A DNA stretch of 64,000 nt from Leptospira sp. WS92.C1 (GTDB lineage: Bacteria > Spirochaetota > Leptospiria > Leptospirales > Leptospiraceae). Within the stretch, counting starts at the first letter, position 1, and each line of letters starts with the position of its first letter. The position numbers and the translations under genes are program-made. This document shows, in pieces, positions 1 through 9,367 of the stretch. Below the pieces are notes generated by a model that saw only the letters and a program-made list of their open reading frames with translations, did no database searches and was not told where the DNA came from. Where the stretch lies: the NCBI RefSeq assembly GCF_040833975.1, contig NZ_CP162130.1, positions 1,760,001 through 1,824,000 of the forward strand, given 5' to 3'.

Positions 1-1
1 G

Positions 2-124
2 GGTTTGCAGCTTGTGGATACTTTGATCAATCAGATTGGAGCAACTCTTGAAATTCGCAAAGGGGGAGGAGCTTGTTTTATACTTAAGTTTCCTCATCCT
101 AACCTAAAAGCCGGAAAATCATGA
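2..124 (+). CDS. Sensor histidine kinase, C-terminal end (partial)
   Basis: Only the last 40 codons are in the window; the gene begins upstream. The frame starting at base 2 reads GLQLVDTLINQIGATLEI followed by a Gly-rich turn and a final beta strand. This is the G2 box and end of a HATPase_c domain as found in histidine kinases. The stop TGA at 122-124 overlaps the ATG of the next response regulator (ATGA), so the two are probably translationally coupled. The kinase is therefore the likely phosphodonor for one or more of the three receiver proteins that follow. The sensor part cannot be seen. Confidence 0.75.
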   Translation, partial: GLQLVDTLINQIGATLEIRKGGGACFILKFPHPNLKAGKS

Positions 125-1443
125 AAGAAGCTATCCGAATCTTAATCGTAGAAGATGACGCGTTAGTTGCTAGAGATATACAAACGCGTCTGAGAAAAAT
201 CGGTTATCAAGCGGACTGGATCGCTCATTCAGGAGAAGTTGCCGTGAAATTCGCCCTTGAAATGTCTCCTCAAATCATACTCATGGATATTCAACTCGGA
301 GATGGTATCGACGGAGTGGAAGCGGTTGAAAAAATTCTTTCATATCGCGACATTCCGATCGTATATCTCACCGCATACTCGGATGAATCATCTCTCGCTC
401 GCGCAGGGCTTACTGAACCCTATGGGTATGTGGTAAAACCTGTTGAAACAGGAGAACTTCAGATCGCGATCGAAATCGCGCTTCATAGACACGGCTTGCA
501 AACTCAGTTGAACGAAGTCAATCGACGTCTGTCCACTACGCTTGCTTCGATCGGAGACGGAGTGATCGCGACGAATTCTTCCGGTGTTATAAAAGTCGCG
601 AATCGTATCGCCGCATCCATGCTCGGCAAAAATAACGAAAATCTGATTGGTGAAAAAATTGAAAAAATTTTTACGCTACAATCTCGACAAACGCTGAACG
701 CATGCGAGATTCTTGTGGACCCGGTGACGGAGCTCCTTGCCACAAAAAAAGATAGGCTTACTTATACCGATGTTCTTTTAATACGATTGAAAGGTCTCGC
801 GACTCCTATTGACGTTACTGCAACTATGATTGTGGACGGTCGTAACGAGCCGGACGGAGTGGTGCTTGTATTTCGAGATATCACTCAAAGACAAATGGCG
901 GAAGAATATCTACGTTATCTCGCATATCACGACTACCTTACAGGGCTTCCGAATAGAACCCTATTTTATGAAAGAATGGAAGCCTCTATCGAACAGTCTA
1001 CCCGTCATTCTAGAAATCTTGCTCTATTATTTTTGGATCTGGACGATTTCAAAACAGTCAACGATTCCTTGGGGCACGACGCAGGAGATATTTTATTAAA
1101 ACAATTAGCAGGCCGCTTAAAGTCCGAGGTTCGAAAGGACGATACGGTAGCGCGGCTTGCAGGAGACGAATTTGTGATCATACTCAACGATATAGCAAGC
1201 GTATCCGACGTGAAAGAAGTTGCTGAAAAAATTCTCAAGGGTCTTGATGAAAATTTTCAGCTTGGAGACGCGGAAATCAAAGTCACAGCGAGTATAGGTA
1301 TATCCTTATTTCCATTACACGGAACCGAGGTGGAGAATTTGATACGTTATGCAGACACTGCTATGTATCTCGCCAAACAAAAAGGCAAGAATGCGTACAC
1401 AATTTACGGAGCGGATTGGAAAAGCGAGCTACCCAAAGGATAA
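121..1443 (+). CDS. Response regulator with REC-PAS-GGDEF domains (diguanylate cyclase)
   Basis: A 440-residue cytoplasmic protein. An N-terminal receiver domain spans about residues 5-120, with acidic residues at 11-13, phospho-acceptor D56 (LMDIQL) and the conserved Lys in VVKP. A PAS domain spans about 130-255 and a GGDEF domain about 265-435. The active-site signature is AGDEF (347-351), a conservative variant of GGDEF usually compatible with catalysis. RKDD at 338-341 lies exactly five residues upstream, which fits a c-di-GMP inhibitory I-site. The likely reaction is 2 GTP to c-di-GMP, controlled by phosphorylation and feedback inhibition. The ATG overlaps the stop of the upstream kinase, and the gene is first of three tandem REC-PAS proteins. 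I infer activity; none is shown. Confidence 0.9.
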   Translation: MKEAIRILIVEDDALVARDIQTRLRKIGYQADWIAHSGEVAVKFALEMSPQIILMDIQLGDGIDGVEAVEKILSYRDIPIVYLTAYSDESSLARAGLTEPYGYVVKPVETGELQIAIEIALHRHGLQTQLNEVNRRLSTTLASIGDGVIATNSSGVIKVANRIAASMLGKNNENLIGEKIEKIFTLQSRQTLNACEILVDPVTELLATKKDRLTYTDVLLIRLKGLATPIDVTATMIVDGRNEPDGVVLVFRDITQRQMAEEYLRYLAYHDYLTGLPNRTLFYERMEASIEQSTRHSRNLALLFLDLDDFKTVNDSLGHDAGDILLKQLAGRLKSEVRKDDTVARLAGDEFVIILNDIASVSDVKEVAEKILKGLDENFQLGDAEIKVTASIGISLFPLHGTEVENLIRYADTAMYLAKQKGKNAYTIYGADWKSELPKG

Positions 1444-1455
1444 GGAGAAATAAGA

Positions 1456-2238
1456 ATGTCGCACTGGAGAATACTAATTGTAGAAGACGAACAGCTGGTG
1501 GCTAAAGACCTTCAGTTGGTTTTACTGAATATGGGGTACGACGTACCGTCGATCGCTTCATCTGGGGAAGATGCGATGATCATTTTACCGGCTCTCAATC
1601 CGCATTTGATTATTACCGATATTCGTCTCGGATCCAAGCCGGATGGGATCGAGTTGGCTGCGATGATTCGATCAAAATACGACCTTCCGGTCATCTATCT
1701 TACCGCTTTTACGGACGACGATACTCTGAAACGCGCCCAGCTTACTGAGCCATACGGATACGTGATTAAACCTTTTTCAGCGAGAGAGCTGCAGATCACG
1801 ATTGAGATCACAATTTTTAAACATAAAATTGAACGAGATTTAAGACAAAGCCGAAGCTGGCTGTCCACAATTTTGGAAAGTATCGGAGACGCAGTGATCG
1901 CCACGGATGTTGACGGGAATATTGTTTTTCTCAATCCGATGGCCGAGGCGCTTACGGAGTGGGATCGAACAGAAGCCCATGGGAAGAATCTAAGTTTAAT
2001 TTATAATGTTCTAATGCGTAAGAATTTTTTGAGTCCGTGGGTTCAGTTTTCCGACCGTGTAAATTTGCAGACCGGCTATTTTCATGAAACAATTCTTGTA
2101 TCCAAAAAAGGAAAAGAACAGTCGATTCATTCTACGGTTTCCAAGTTGAAAGACGAGCATGGTCGTCATATAGGAGAAGTAATCGTTTTTAGAGTTGAGG
2201 CGGAGCGGGAATCTCCGTTCTTGCCGGTATTGAGATGA
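1456..2238 (+). CDS. Response regulator with REC-PAS domains and no recognisable output
   Basis: A 260-residue protein. The receiver domain spans about residues 5-120, with phospho-acceptor D55 (IITDIRLG) and the switch Lys in VIKP. The PAS domain after it contains the same SIGDAVIATD motif as its two neighbours. The protein ends after the PAS domain with no catalytic or DNA-binding domain. It may be a phosphate sink, an adaptor, or act by dimerising with the neighbouring REC-PAS proteins. A good ribosome site (AAGGAGAAATAAG) lies before the ATG. Its stop overlaps the next start as ATGA. It looks like a duplicate of its neighbours that lost, or never had, an effector domain. Confidence 0.88.
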   Translation: MSHWRILIVEDEQLVAKDLQLVLLNMGYDVPSIASSGEDAMIILPALNPHLIITDIRLGSKPDGIELAAMIRSKYDLPVIYLTAFTDDDTLKRAQLTEPYGYVIKPFSARELQITIEITIFKHKIERDLRQSRSWLSTILESIGDAVIATDVDGNIVFLNPMAEALTEWDRTEAHGKNLSLIYNVLMRKNFLSPWVQFSDRVNLQTGYFHETILVSKKGKEQSIHSTVSKLKDEHGRHIGEVIVFRVEAERESPFLPVLR

Positions 2239-3716
2239 TACAATACACTAAAATAGCCGCCTCGGATGTTTCGCGGATTCTCATCGTAGAGGACGAACAT
2301 ATCGTGGCTCGTGATATTCAGGGAATTCTGCAGGGGCTTGGTTACACCTCGGTTGGAATTGCAGCTAACGGTGAAAAGGCAATTGAGATGGTGCAGACAA
2401 CAAATCCCGATCTTATCCTGATGGATATCGTGTTCGGAAGGGATTTTATCGACGGAATCGAAACCGCGTTTAGACTAAAGGAATTGGTGGACGTGCCCGT
2501 GATCTACGTCACTTCTCACAGCGACGAGGCCACACTGAGAAGAGCTCGAATTACGGACCCGTATGGATATATTTTAAAGCCGATCAATGTTCGTGAACTT
2601 CAAGTCGCGATCAAGATGGGTCTTTACAGGCACTCGATGGAAAAATGTTTTCGCGAAAATGCTGCATGGCTGGATACCACGTTAAGCTCCATCGGCGACG
2701 GAGTGATCGCGACGGATTCCATCTCCAAGATAAAATTTTTGAATCCGGTGGCGGAAGCGCTTCTGGGCGTGGAAGAAGACAAGGCGCGCGGTTATTTCGT
2801 GGATGATATCATGCGGTTGTATGATGCGGACGGATTGCTCATTCAAAATCTCGTTTCCCATGCCACGGGAAACCGCAAGTCGCTTGTTTTTGAACACGTT
2901 ATGCTCTCCGGTTTCGGCGGAAATAATATTCCCGTGATTTGCACAGTCGCTCCGATCCATGATATTGCGGGAATCGCTCAAGGTTGTGTTTTCACGTTAC
3001 GCGACATCAGTGAGCTTCATGCAAAATCGGAGGAACTCAGCAGACGTATGGAAGATGTGGAGCATGCAAAACGTCTTTTAGAGCGGTATTTTCCCGAAAA
3101 TCTGGTCGACTATCTCGTAGATCAAAGGCACCAAACTGAACTTGAAGGCAAGAATGTCCAAGCAACGATGTTGTTCTGCGACGTCCGCAATTCTACGGGA
3201 ATTTCTGAGTTATTAACTCCCGGTGAGTTCGCGGCGTTCTTAAGCGAATTGTTCACGGGGTTGATGGACCTAACGTATGCAAACGGAGGCTCGGTGAACA
3301 AGCTACTTGGGGACGGTCTTTTGATCACCTTTGGATGTCCTTTTCCGGAAGAAGAAGACACGATCAACTGCGTGCGTTTAGCGCTGCAGGTTCGTGAATA
3401 TCTTCGTGCGTTTAATGATAATAGAAATGCAAAACTATCTTTTCCCGTAGCGATGGGAATCGGGATTTCAACGGGAGTCGTCTTTGCGGGGAACATAGGT
3501 TCTCCCCGGCACATGGAATATACTGTGTTAGGCGACGCTGTCAATACCGCAAGCAGACTCGAGGCCCTTACCAAAACGACGGGACACGATATACTTTTGG
3601 ATTTTTTTACCTCTCGTTGTGTCAGTCACGAAATAAACGTCAAGACGATCGGAAAGTTTCAGATCCGTGGAAAAAAAGAACCGCAGGAAATATTTTTTCC
3701 GGTAGGGATGTTATGA
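2235..3716 (+). CDS. Response regulator with REC-PAS and class III adenylate cyclase domains
   Basis: A 493-residue protein. The receiver domain spans about residues 14-130 with phospho-acceptor D64 (LMDIVFG). A PAS domain follows at about 140-270, a short helical linker, and a class III nucleotide cyclase domain at about 305-480. The two metal aspartates are D316 (FCDVRNST) and D360 (LLGDG). Purine-recognition positions are K356 and T430 (EYTVLGD), and transition-state residues are N437 and R441. A Lys/Thr pair is typical of class IIIb adenylate cyclases, so cAMP is the expected product. All catalytic positions are present. The gene overlaps the preceding one by ATGA, so c-di-GMP and cAMP outputs sit in one operon. 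Confidence 0.9.
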   Translation: MIQYTKIAASDVSRILIVEDEHIVARDIQGILQGLGYTSVGIAANGEKAIEMVQTTNPDLILMDIVFGRDFIDGIETAFRLKELVDVPVIYVTSHSDEATLRRARITDPYGYILKPINVRELQVAIKMGLYRHSMEKCFRENAAWLDTTLSSIGDGVIATDSISKIKFLNPVAEALLGVEEDKARGYFVDDIMRLYDADGLLIQNLVSHATGNRKSLVFEHVMLSGFGGNNIPVICTVAPIHDIAGIAQGCVFTLRDISELHAKSEELSRRMEDVEHAKRLLERYFPENLVDYLVDQRHQTELEGKNVQATMLFCDVRNSTGISELLTPGEFAAFLSELFTGLMDLTYANGGSVNKLLGDGLLITFGCPFPEEEDTINCVRLALQVREYLRAFNDNRNAKLSFPVAMGIGISTGVVFAGNIGSPRHMEYTVLGDAVNTASRLEALTKTTGHDILLDFFTSRCVSHEINVKTIGKFQIRGKKEPQEIFFPVGML

Positions 3717-3777
3717 ATATTGCAAGATATCCCTTTGAGTTAACGAAAAAAATAAAGCCGTTCGGCTGGAGATTCAA

Positions 3778-4299
3778 ATGAAAATAAACGAACACAAATT
3801 GCTTGAAATGAAACTCCGTCCCATCTGGGGCGAGATAGAACGTGCAAGAGTAGAATGTAAGGGTTTTTTAAAAGAGTTGGAATTGACGGATGATGCGCGG
3901 GACGCGTTATGCATGATCACTTCGGAAATTCTTGAAAACGCAATCAAATACGGATCTTTTATAAACGAAACCCAAGAGTTTACCTTTAAGATCGAGGCAG
4001 GTAAGGATGGTATGCTCGTACAGGCTTGGAGTCCTCTTCCATCGGCGGGTATCGTGGAAAATCTCCGTCGTCTGGATTCTATCATTCAATGGATCCGAAG
4101 TTTTCAATCTCCGTTTCAGGCTTATCTTGAAAGACTAAAACTTGTAGCGGGCCAGCCTTTAGAAGACAATGAAAGCGGTCTTGGACTGATTCGTATCGCC
4201 TATGAAGGCGAAGCGATACTGGATTTTTACGTAAACGAAAATGATATTCTCTATGTCTCTGCGTTGCAGCCTAAATTAAACAGGGAAAGGACGGTTTAG
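3778..4299 (+). CDS. RsbW/SpoIIAB-like anti-sigma factor ATPase
   Basis: A 173-residue GHKL-type ATPase. The N box carries E50 and N54 (ITSEILENAIKYG). The glycine box lies near residues 131-140 (NESGLGL). There is no receiver or His-phosphotransfer domain, so it resembles single-domain partner-switch serine kinases such as RsbW and SpoIIAB rather than a histidine kinase. Such proteins phosphorylate a STAS partner and sequester a sigma factor or another target. A STAS protein follows two bases downstream and an RsbU-type PP2C lies a little further on, which supports this role. No sigma factor gene is visible nearby, so its target is unknown. Confidence 0.75.
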   Translation: MKINEHKLLEMKLRPIWGEIERARVECKGFLKELELTDDARDALCMITSEILENAIKYGSFINETQEFTFKIEAGKDGMLVQAWSPLPSAGIVENLRRLDSIIQWIRSFQSPFQAYLERLKLVAGQPLEDNESGLGLIRIAYEGEAILDFYVNENDILYVSALQPKLNRERTV

Positions 4300-4301
4300 A
4301 A

Positions 4302-4676
4302 ATGAATAATACAAATAGTCAAATTTTTACGGAAGACCAGCTACAGCTAGAGGTTGTGGACGGAGAGGATATCGAGGTTCGATGGCTTGGAAAAAGTGTA
4401 CAAAGAAATCCGAGTCAGTTTATCATTCCAGCCTTATCGGACGTGATAAAACGAGGGGTCGAAGAGAATAAAGCCATTGTCTGGGACTTTAGACAACTTG
4501 AATATATGAATTCTTCGACGATCACTCCGGTAATTAAAACTTTGGAGATGGTTAAAAAGGGGTCAGGTAGGGTTAAACTCATCTATAATAAAACTAAGAA
4601 GTGGCAAGATCTGAGTTTTTCAGCTTTAAGAATTTTTGAAACCAAAGACGGTAGAATTCAGGTTATAGGGTTATAA
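4302..4676 (+). CDS. STAS-domain anti-anti-sigma factor-like protein
   Basis: A 124-residue single-domain protein. The segment VWDFRQLEYMNSSTITPVIK matches the STAS signature strand-loop-helix. S71 or S72 stands where SpoIIAA/RsbV proteins are phosphorylated. It lies two bases after the RsbW-like ATPase and is probably its substrate. Dephosphorylation would be done by one of the PP2C-type phosphatases encoded downstream at 6083 and 7476. Sequence similarity to classical RsbV is weak outside the motif, so the assignment rests on the motif plus context. Confidence 0.68.
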   Translation: MNNTNSQIFTEDQLQLEVVDGEDIEVRWLGKSVQRNPSQFIIPALSDVIKRGVEENKAIVWDFRQLEYMNSSTITPVIKTLEMVKKGSGRVKLIYNKTKKWQDLSFSALRIFETKDGRIQVIGL

Positions 4677-4679
4677 ATC

Positions 4680-6068
4680 ATGATCGCAGAACAAGTCATT
4701 GGCGGTTTGCTTCAATCGAATGGGGAGTCAATAAACGTAGAAATTTGCGGACATACGCGTTATTCGTTTCAGATTCGTCTTCCGCACACACCGCTTCATA
4801 CGGTTCCGTTTAACGCCGAACGTTTTACGATTCAATTGGAAGGAAAAGAATTCGAATTGGGCAAGTGTCGATTGGTGCCCACGAAAGGAAAGGATGCGCT
4901 AACGGTCGAATATTCGGTTCTGCTTCAGGACGATATCATCGATATCGTCGATTTGACCGGAAGAAGCCGATTAACCGTTTACGACACGGGGCTTTTTAAT
5001 CTTCAGCTAATTCTCAACCAAAAAGAAAAAGTCAGTCAGCGTTTTAAAGAATACAGTTCGAATCTTACCTTTGAGCTGAACGTTTATAAACAATTCTTCG
5101 ACGATTTGAACAGACAATTCTTAAAAGAACCCGAACTGGTCCAGGGACATCTGCATCAAATGATTCTGGATCGAGAAGGTCAGTCTTTCATTGAATTTTT
5201 CGATTCTAAGGTAAAGGATCTGGCAGAACAAACAAAACATTTTTCAAAGGATGAAAACGAAGCTCACGGTTTTTTCTTTAGAAAGCAGGTTTGGGATTTT
5301 ATTCTTCATTCCGCATTTATGGTCCGAACCAATTTGAAACCGCGGGGATATGCGGGCGATTATGAAATGATGAAAATGATCTACGAAAATGAGAATGTCG
5401 GACAGACTATTTTTTCTCAGCTTCTGCATAGTTATCCTCTTCAGATCCCGGCGGCCGAAGCGGTCCGAAATCGACGAAGGCTGATCGCCTCTCAGATACG
5501 GGATGCGATTCAAAATCACGAGGGCTCCGACTTTCGGGCCATGTCCGTCGCTTGCGGCCCTGCAGAAGAGATAGAGGAAGTGTTCAGTGAAATAACCGAG
5601 GTGGGTCAAGTTCATTTCACTTTATTGGATCAGGATACGGAAGCGCTTCGTGTCGCTACGAATACCGTCAACCAACTGGAGCTTGAAAGAGGATTAGTGA
5701 TCAACGTTAGATACATCAATGATTCCGTCCGTTCCATGCTCCGTATCCGGAATCTTCCGGAAGTATGGGGTAGGTTTGATTTTATCTATTCGATGGGATT
5801 GTTCGATTATCTGACCCCTCCCGTGGCCCGCGCGGTACTTTCGAGAATGTTCGAGATGCTGAAACCAGGAGGACGTTTGGTAGTCGGAAACTTTCACTCA
5901 GATAATCCGGATCGTGCATTTATGGAATATTGGTTGGATTGGGTTCTCTATCATAGAACCGAAGAAGAGATGTTGGAGTTAGGAGCCGATTTACCGGGAC
6001 AGAGCAGAGTCTTTTATGAAGAGACCGGATGCCAGATGTTCTTGGAGATACAGGCGCCCAATGAATAA
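4680..6068 (+). CDS. SAM-dependent methyltransferase, possible 3-hydroxy fatty acid methyl ester (autoinducer) synthase
   Basis: A 462-residue protein. Residues 1-120 form a beta-rich domain resembling a degenerate PilZ barrel. A helical linker carries the motif KPRGYAGDYEMMKMIY. The C-terminal half is a Rossmann-type class I methyltransferase with a SAM-binding loop (SVACGPAEEIEE), an acidic ribose-binding strand (LLDQDTEAL) and post-motif FDFIYSMGLFDYL. From memory, proteins with this architecture are annotated as extracellular factor (3-hydroxypalmitic acid methyl ester) biosynthesis proteins, related to PhcB of Ralstonia. That substrate is an inference. Its place between a partner-switch pair and three shared-domain membrane sensors suits a signal-producing enzyme. 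Confidence 0.68.
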   Translation: MIAEQVIGGLLQSNGESINVEICGHTRYSFQIRLPHTPLHTVPFNAERFTIQLEGKEFELGKCRLVPTKGKDALTVEYSVLLQDDIIDIVDLTGRSRLTVYDTGLFNLQLILNQKEKVSQRFKEYSSNLTFELNVYKQFFDDLNRQFLKEPELVQGHLHQMILDREGQSFIEFFDSKVKDLAEQTKHFSKDENEAHGFFFRKQVWDFILHSAFMVRTNLKPRGYAGDYEMMKMIYENENVGQTIFSQLLHSYPLQIPAAEAVRNRRRLIASQIRDAIQNHEGSDFRAMSVACGPAEEIEEVFSEITEVGQVHFTLLDQDTEALRVATNTVNQLELERGLVINVRYINDSVRSMLRIRNLPEVWGRFDFIYSMGLFDYLTPPVARAVLSRMFEMLKPGGRLVVGNFHSDNPDRAFMEYWLDWVLYHRTEEEMLELGADLPGQSRVFYEETGCQMFLEIQAPNE

Positions 6069-6082
6069 AGTGAGTTAATAGT

Positions 6083-7471
6083 ATGCGTTTTAAAAACAAT
6101 GTAGTCATGGATTCGAAGACCGGTAAGGATTTCGAAAAATATCTTCAAGAAATCGTTCGAGAGTGGATGCAGGTTCTCACGCTGTTATGCGTCGCTCTCA
6201 TACCGTTTTTTTTACTTCTGGACTATTATACCCAACCTCCCGAATTACATATTCGTTTTGCGGTCTACAGAGGGGCCACTACCGTTCTTATTATCATAGA
6301 ATATTTGCTGATCCGTTTTACAAAACCGAACCGTTACTATCCTTTTCATGGTTATGCGATCTCCGCGATGACGAGTCTGATGATCGTCCTGATGACTGTG
6401 GATCTCGGCGGATTCAATTCCAGTTATTACGCGGGTATGATGCTGATCATCATGGCGGTGAATATGCTTCTCTCTTGGCGTCCGATTCATTCCGCGGTCA
6501 ACGGCATTCTGGTTTTGATTCTCTATCTTGGATTCAATGCATACGAAAATCAACTATTCGATTCTCGAATCATAGTAAACAATCTATTTTTTCTCGGATC
6601 CACGATCATCATCACTACTGCGATTTCCTGGGTGAGATTCAGATTGGTAAGTTCGGAATATCTTTTACGCGCTCAGTTGCTCGGTGCAAATCAAAGTCTG
6701 GATAAGTCGAGAGCCGAAGTTTTGAGAGCCAGAGACGCGCTCTGGGGAGAGATGCAACTTGCTAAAATGATTCAAACGGCTCTTCTGCCGCAGAGGACAC
6801 AGATTGGAAAATACGAAGTTGCAGCTCTTATGGTCCCTGCCGATTCCGTCGGTGGTGATTATTACGACATCATAGATTCTCCGAACGGAGAAAAGTGGGT
6901 GGGGATCGGAGATGTTTCCGGCCACGGAGTAGAATCCGGACTTGTCATGATGATGGCACAGACCGCGATTCAGGCGATCCTGCAACAGGACGCAATACTT
7001 CCTCCATCCGCAGTATTGGATCAAGCCAACCGTGTGATCAAGGAAAACATAGCGCGTCTCGAGACGGACCGTTATATGACTATGATTCTCTTTAAATTGG
7101 AAGACGATCATCTGTTGGTTTCCGGAAAACACACAGACATCATGGTCTATCGAGCAAAACAGAAATTTGTAGAAGTAATTTCGACTAACGGATCCTGGTT
7201 GGGTATCATAGACGATCTGGGTTCCGTACTGGAAGATCATCGTATTCCCATCTTTATCGGAGATATCGTTTTGTTGTATACGGACGGGATCACTGAGGCT
7301 CGGAATCAAGAAGAGGAATTGTTTGGCGAGGAAAGGCTGATCCAGTTGCTGGAATCGAATTCAAATTTGCCGCTTCAAAAATTAAGCGAAGTTATTTTTT
7401 CGACGATTACAAATTTCGAAGAAATCCAGAGCGATGACATGACCTTATTGCTGTTAAAAAACGGAGGATAG
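6083..7471 (+). CDS. Six-helix membrane sensor with RsbU/SpoIIE-type PP2C phosphatase domain
   Basis: A 462-residue protein. Residues about 25-195 hold six hydrophobic helices with the motif LGGFNSSYYAG between helices 3 and 4 and VNNLFFL before helix 6. A coiled-coil linker (about 200-225) leads to a PP2C (SpoIIE) domain at about 230-460. Metal-binding acidic residues are all present: D259 (GGDYYD), D277 (GDVSGHG), D401 (YTDG) and D452 (SDDMTL). It should dephosphorylate a STAS partner, most simply the one at 4302. The membrane domain is clearly paralogous to those of the next two genes. An alternative start at 6107 is possible; I keep the first ATG. Confidence 0.88.
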   Translation: MRFKNNVVMDSKTGKDFEKYLQEIVREWMQVLTLLCVALIPFFLLLDYYTQPPELHIRFAVYRGATTVLIIIEYLLIRFTKPNRYYPFHGYAISAMTSLMIVLMTVDLGGFNSSYYAGMMLIIMAVNMLLSWRPIHSAVNGILVLILYLGFNAYENQLFDSRIIVNNLFFLGSTIIITTAISWVRFRLVSSEYLLRAQLLGANQSLDKSRAEVLRARDALWGEMQLAKMIQTALLPQRTQIGKYEVAALMVPADSVGGDYYDIIDSPNGEKWVGIGDVSGHGVESGLVMMMAQTAIQAILQQDAILPPSAVLDQANRVIKENIARLETDRYMTMILFKLEDDHLLVSGKHTDIMVYRAKQKFVEVISTNGSWLGIIDDLGSVLEDHRIPIFIGDIVLLYTDGITEARNQEEELFGEERLIQLLESNSNLPLQKLSEVIFSTITNFEEIQSDDMTLLLLKNGG

Positions 7472-7475
7472 GTTT

Positions 7476-9362
7476 ATGAATTTACATCAGAACGGAGGAG
7501 CGTATAAAAAAAATCCCGTAAAAACTACTGTTCTCGATTTCAATCAATTCGTATGGATTCTTGAAAAAAAATGGATCGAGATCGTTTGTATTCTCGGATG
7601 TGTTCTGGTCCCAGCTTTCGGTGGTTTGGACTACTTTATCATTCCACCTCAATATTTAAACGAGAATCTTGAATTCTTTTTTATACTTCGCGGTGCGGCC
7701 AGTCTGATCATACTCACTCAATTTTTAATTTTAAAAAATTGCAAACCCGGAAGATGGAATGCGATTCACGCGTATGTTTTTACGTTCGTGGTGGGAGGAA
7801 TCATTTCACTCATGACCGTCAGGCTCGGGGGATTTGAATCCTCTTATTATGCGGGACTCAATCTCGTTTTGATCGCGATCAATCTTTTTCTTCCATGGAA
7901 TGCGCTCAAAGGAGCCTTGAACAGCGTCACGGTCGTAGCTCAGTATCTGATCGTGAATTTTATTTTCGATCACGACTATGAGATCATATCGGTAGTTAAT
8001 AATCTTTATTTTATGTTTGGCACCGCGATCATTTCGATTACAATCGCACATTTTAAATTCAATCTTACGAAATCCGAATTCGAAAAGATGAATTTAATCA
8101 GCAACTTAAAATCGCAGCAGGACGGGGACTATTTTTTGACTTCCCTTATCTTGAGACCTCTCAGTCAGAATCTTTCCCAAAGCGAATCCGTTTTTGTGGA
8201 ATTTTATATGAGTCAAAAAAAGAAATTCACATTTAAGATCTGGAATGAGGAAATCGGAGGGGATATCTGCGTTTCGCATAACATTCGATTAAAGGGAAAA
8301 GAATATATCGTGTTCGTAAACGCAGATGCTATGGGAAAATCGATGCAGGGAGCGGGAGGCGCTCTCGTATTCGGAGCTGTGTTTCACGCACTCGTACAAA
8401 GAACTAAACTATCGGAAAACGATCAAGATCAATATCCTGAACGATGGTTGAAGAATGCAGTCAGAGAAATGCAGAAAACGTTCGAGAGTTTTGACGGAAC
8501 GATGATGATATCGATGATCATCGGTTTGATCGATGAAAAAAGAGGATTGTTGTATTATATCAATGCCGAACACCCGTTTCCGGTTTTATTTCGGAATGGA
8601 AAGGCTTCCTATATCGATTCGGAAATTTATTTTCGAAAGATTGGTATGATCGGGATCACATCCAAACTTTTCGTGAGTATCTTTCAATTGGAGCCCAACG
8701 ACGTTCTCATTTTCGGTTCCGACGGAAGAGACGACGTAATGGTTTTCGATCGAGAAACAAACAGTCGATTGGTCATTGATGACGAAAATTTCTTTTTGAA
8801 CGTTGTCGTCAGAGGACAAGGAGATCTGGACAGGATCGTAAAAGAGCTGTATCAATCCGGTGAAATCATAGACGATCTTTCTCTGTTAAAAATAAGATTT
8901 CAGCCAGTCGACTTCGGCTTAGAAGTCGAAGATTGGGAAGGAAATATTCAAGGACTTTCGGCCAAAGAAAGACTGACTGCGATTCGTCGGAAATTGGATG
9001 AGGGAATCAGAAACGCCGACATTTTAAAAGAGGCTGTTTCTCTGAGTTTTAGGTTCGGAGCAATCGAAGAAGCGTTGGGGCACGCGAAAGAGATCGTGCA
9101 TCGATATCCCGGAGAAACAAAGTATCTTTACTTTTTATCGAGAGAGCTGTTCCGACAAAAGAATTTTTCCGATTCCATAGAATTCGGAGAACGATTTCGC
9201 CTTAGAAAACCGGGATATAAAAATAACCTTCTTATGCTTTCTGATTCATACAGACGTATCGGAAACATTGAAAGGGCTGAACTTCTTCTGCGGGAAATTA
9301 TTGCAGCAGAGACCGGAAAAAAATCTGCATTGAACTTAACGCAAAATCTGAAAAGCGCGTAA
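7476..9362 (+). CDS. Six-helix membrane sensor with SpoIIE-like PP2C domain and C-terminal helical repeats
   Basis: A 628-residue protein. The N-terminal six-helix domain (about 25-205) shares LGGFESSYYAGLNL and VVNNLYFM with both flanking genes. The PP2C/SpoIIE domain covers about 215-475 and keeps acidic residues D263 (GGDI), D284 (NADAMG), D416 (SDG) and D467 (DDLSLL). The second motif is NADAMGKS rather than GDVSGHG, so it belongs to a divergent subgroup but could still be active. The last 120 residues are alpha-helical and TPR-like. The two PP2C proteins of this cassette may act on different STAS partners or respond to different ligands. Confidence 0.82.
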   Translation: MNLHQNGGAYKKNPVKTTVLDFNQFVWILEKKWIEIVCILGCVLVPAFGGLDYFIIPPQYLNENLEFFFILRGAASLIILTQFLILKNCKPGRWNAIHAYVFTFVVGGIISLMTVRLGGFESSYYAGLNLVLIAINLFLPWNALKGALNSVTVVAQYLIVNFIFDHDYEIISVVNNLYFMFGTAIISITIAHFKFNLTKSEFEKMNLISNLKSQQDGDYFLTSLILRPLSQNLSQSESVFVEFYMSQKKKFTFKIWNEEIGGDICVSHNIRLKGKEYIVFVNADAMGKSMQGAGGALVFGAVFHALVQRTKLSENDQDQYPERWLKNAVREMQKTFESFDGTMMISMIIGLIDEKRGLLYYINAEHPFPVLFRNGKASYIDSEIYFRKIGMIGITSKLFVSIFQLEPNDVLIFGSDGRDDVMVFDRETNSRLVIDDENFFLNVVVRGQGDLDRIVKELYQSGEIIDDLSLLKIRFQPVDFGLEVEDWEGNIQGLSAKERLTAIRRKLDEGIRNADILKEAVSLSFRFGAIEEALGHAKEIVHRYPGETKYLYFLSRELFRQKNFSDSIEFGERFRLRKPGYKNNLLMLSDSYRRIGNIERAELLLREIIAAETGKKSALNLTQNLKSA

Positions 9363-9367
9363 CGTTT

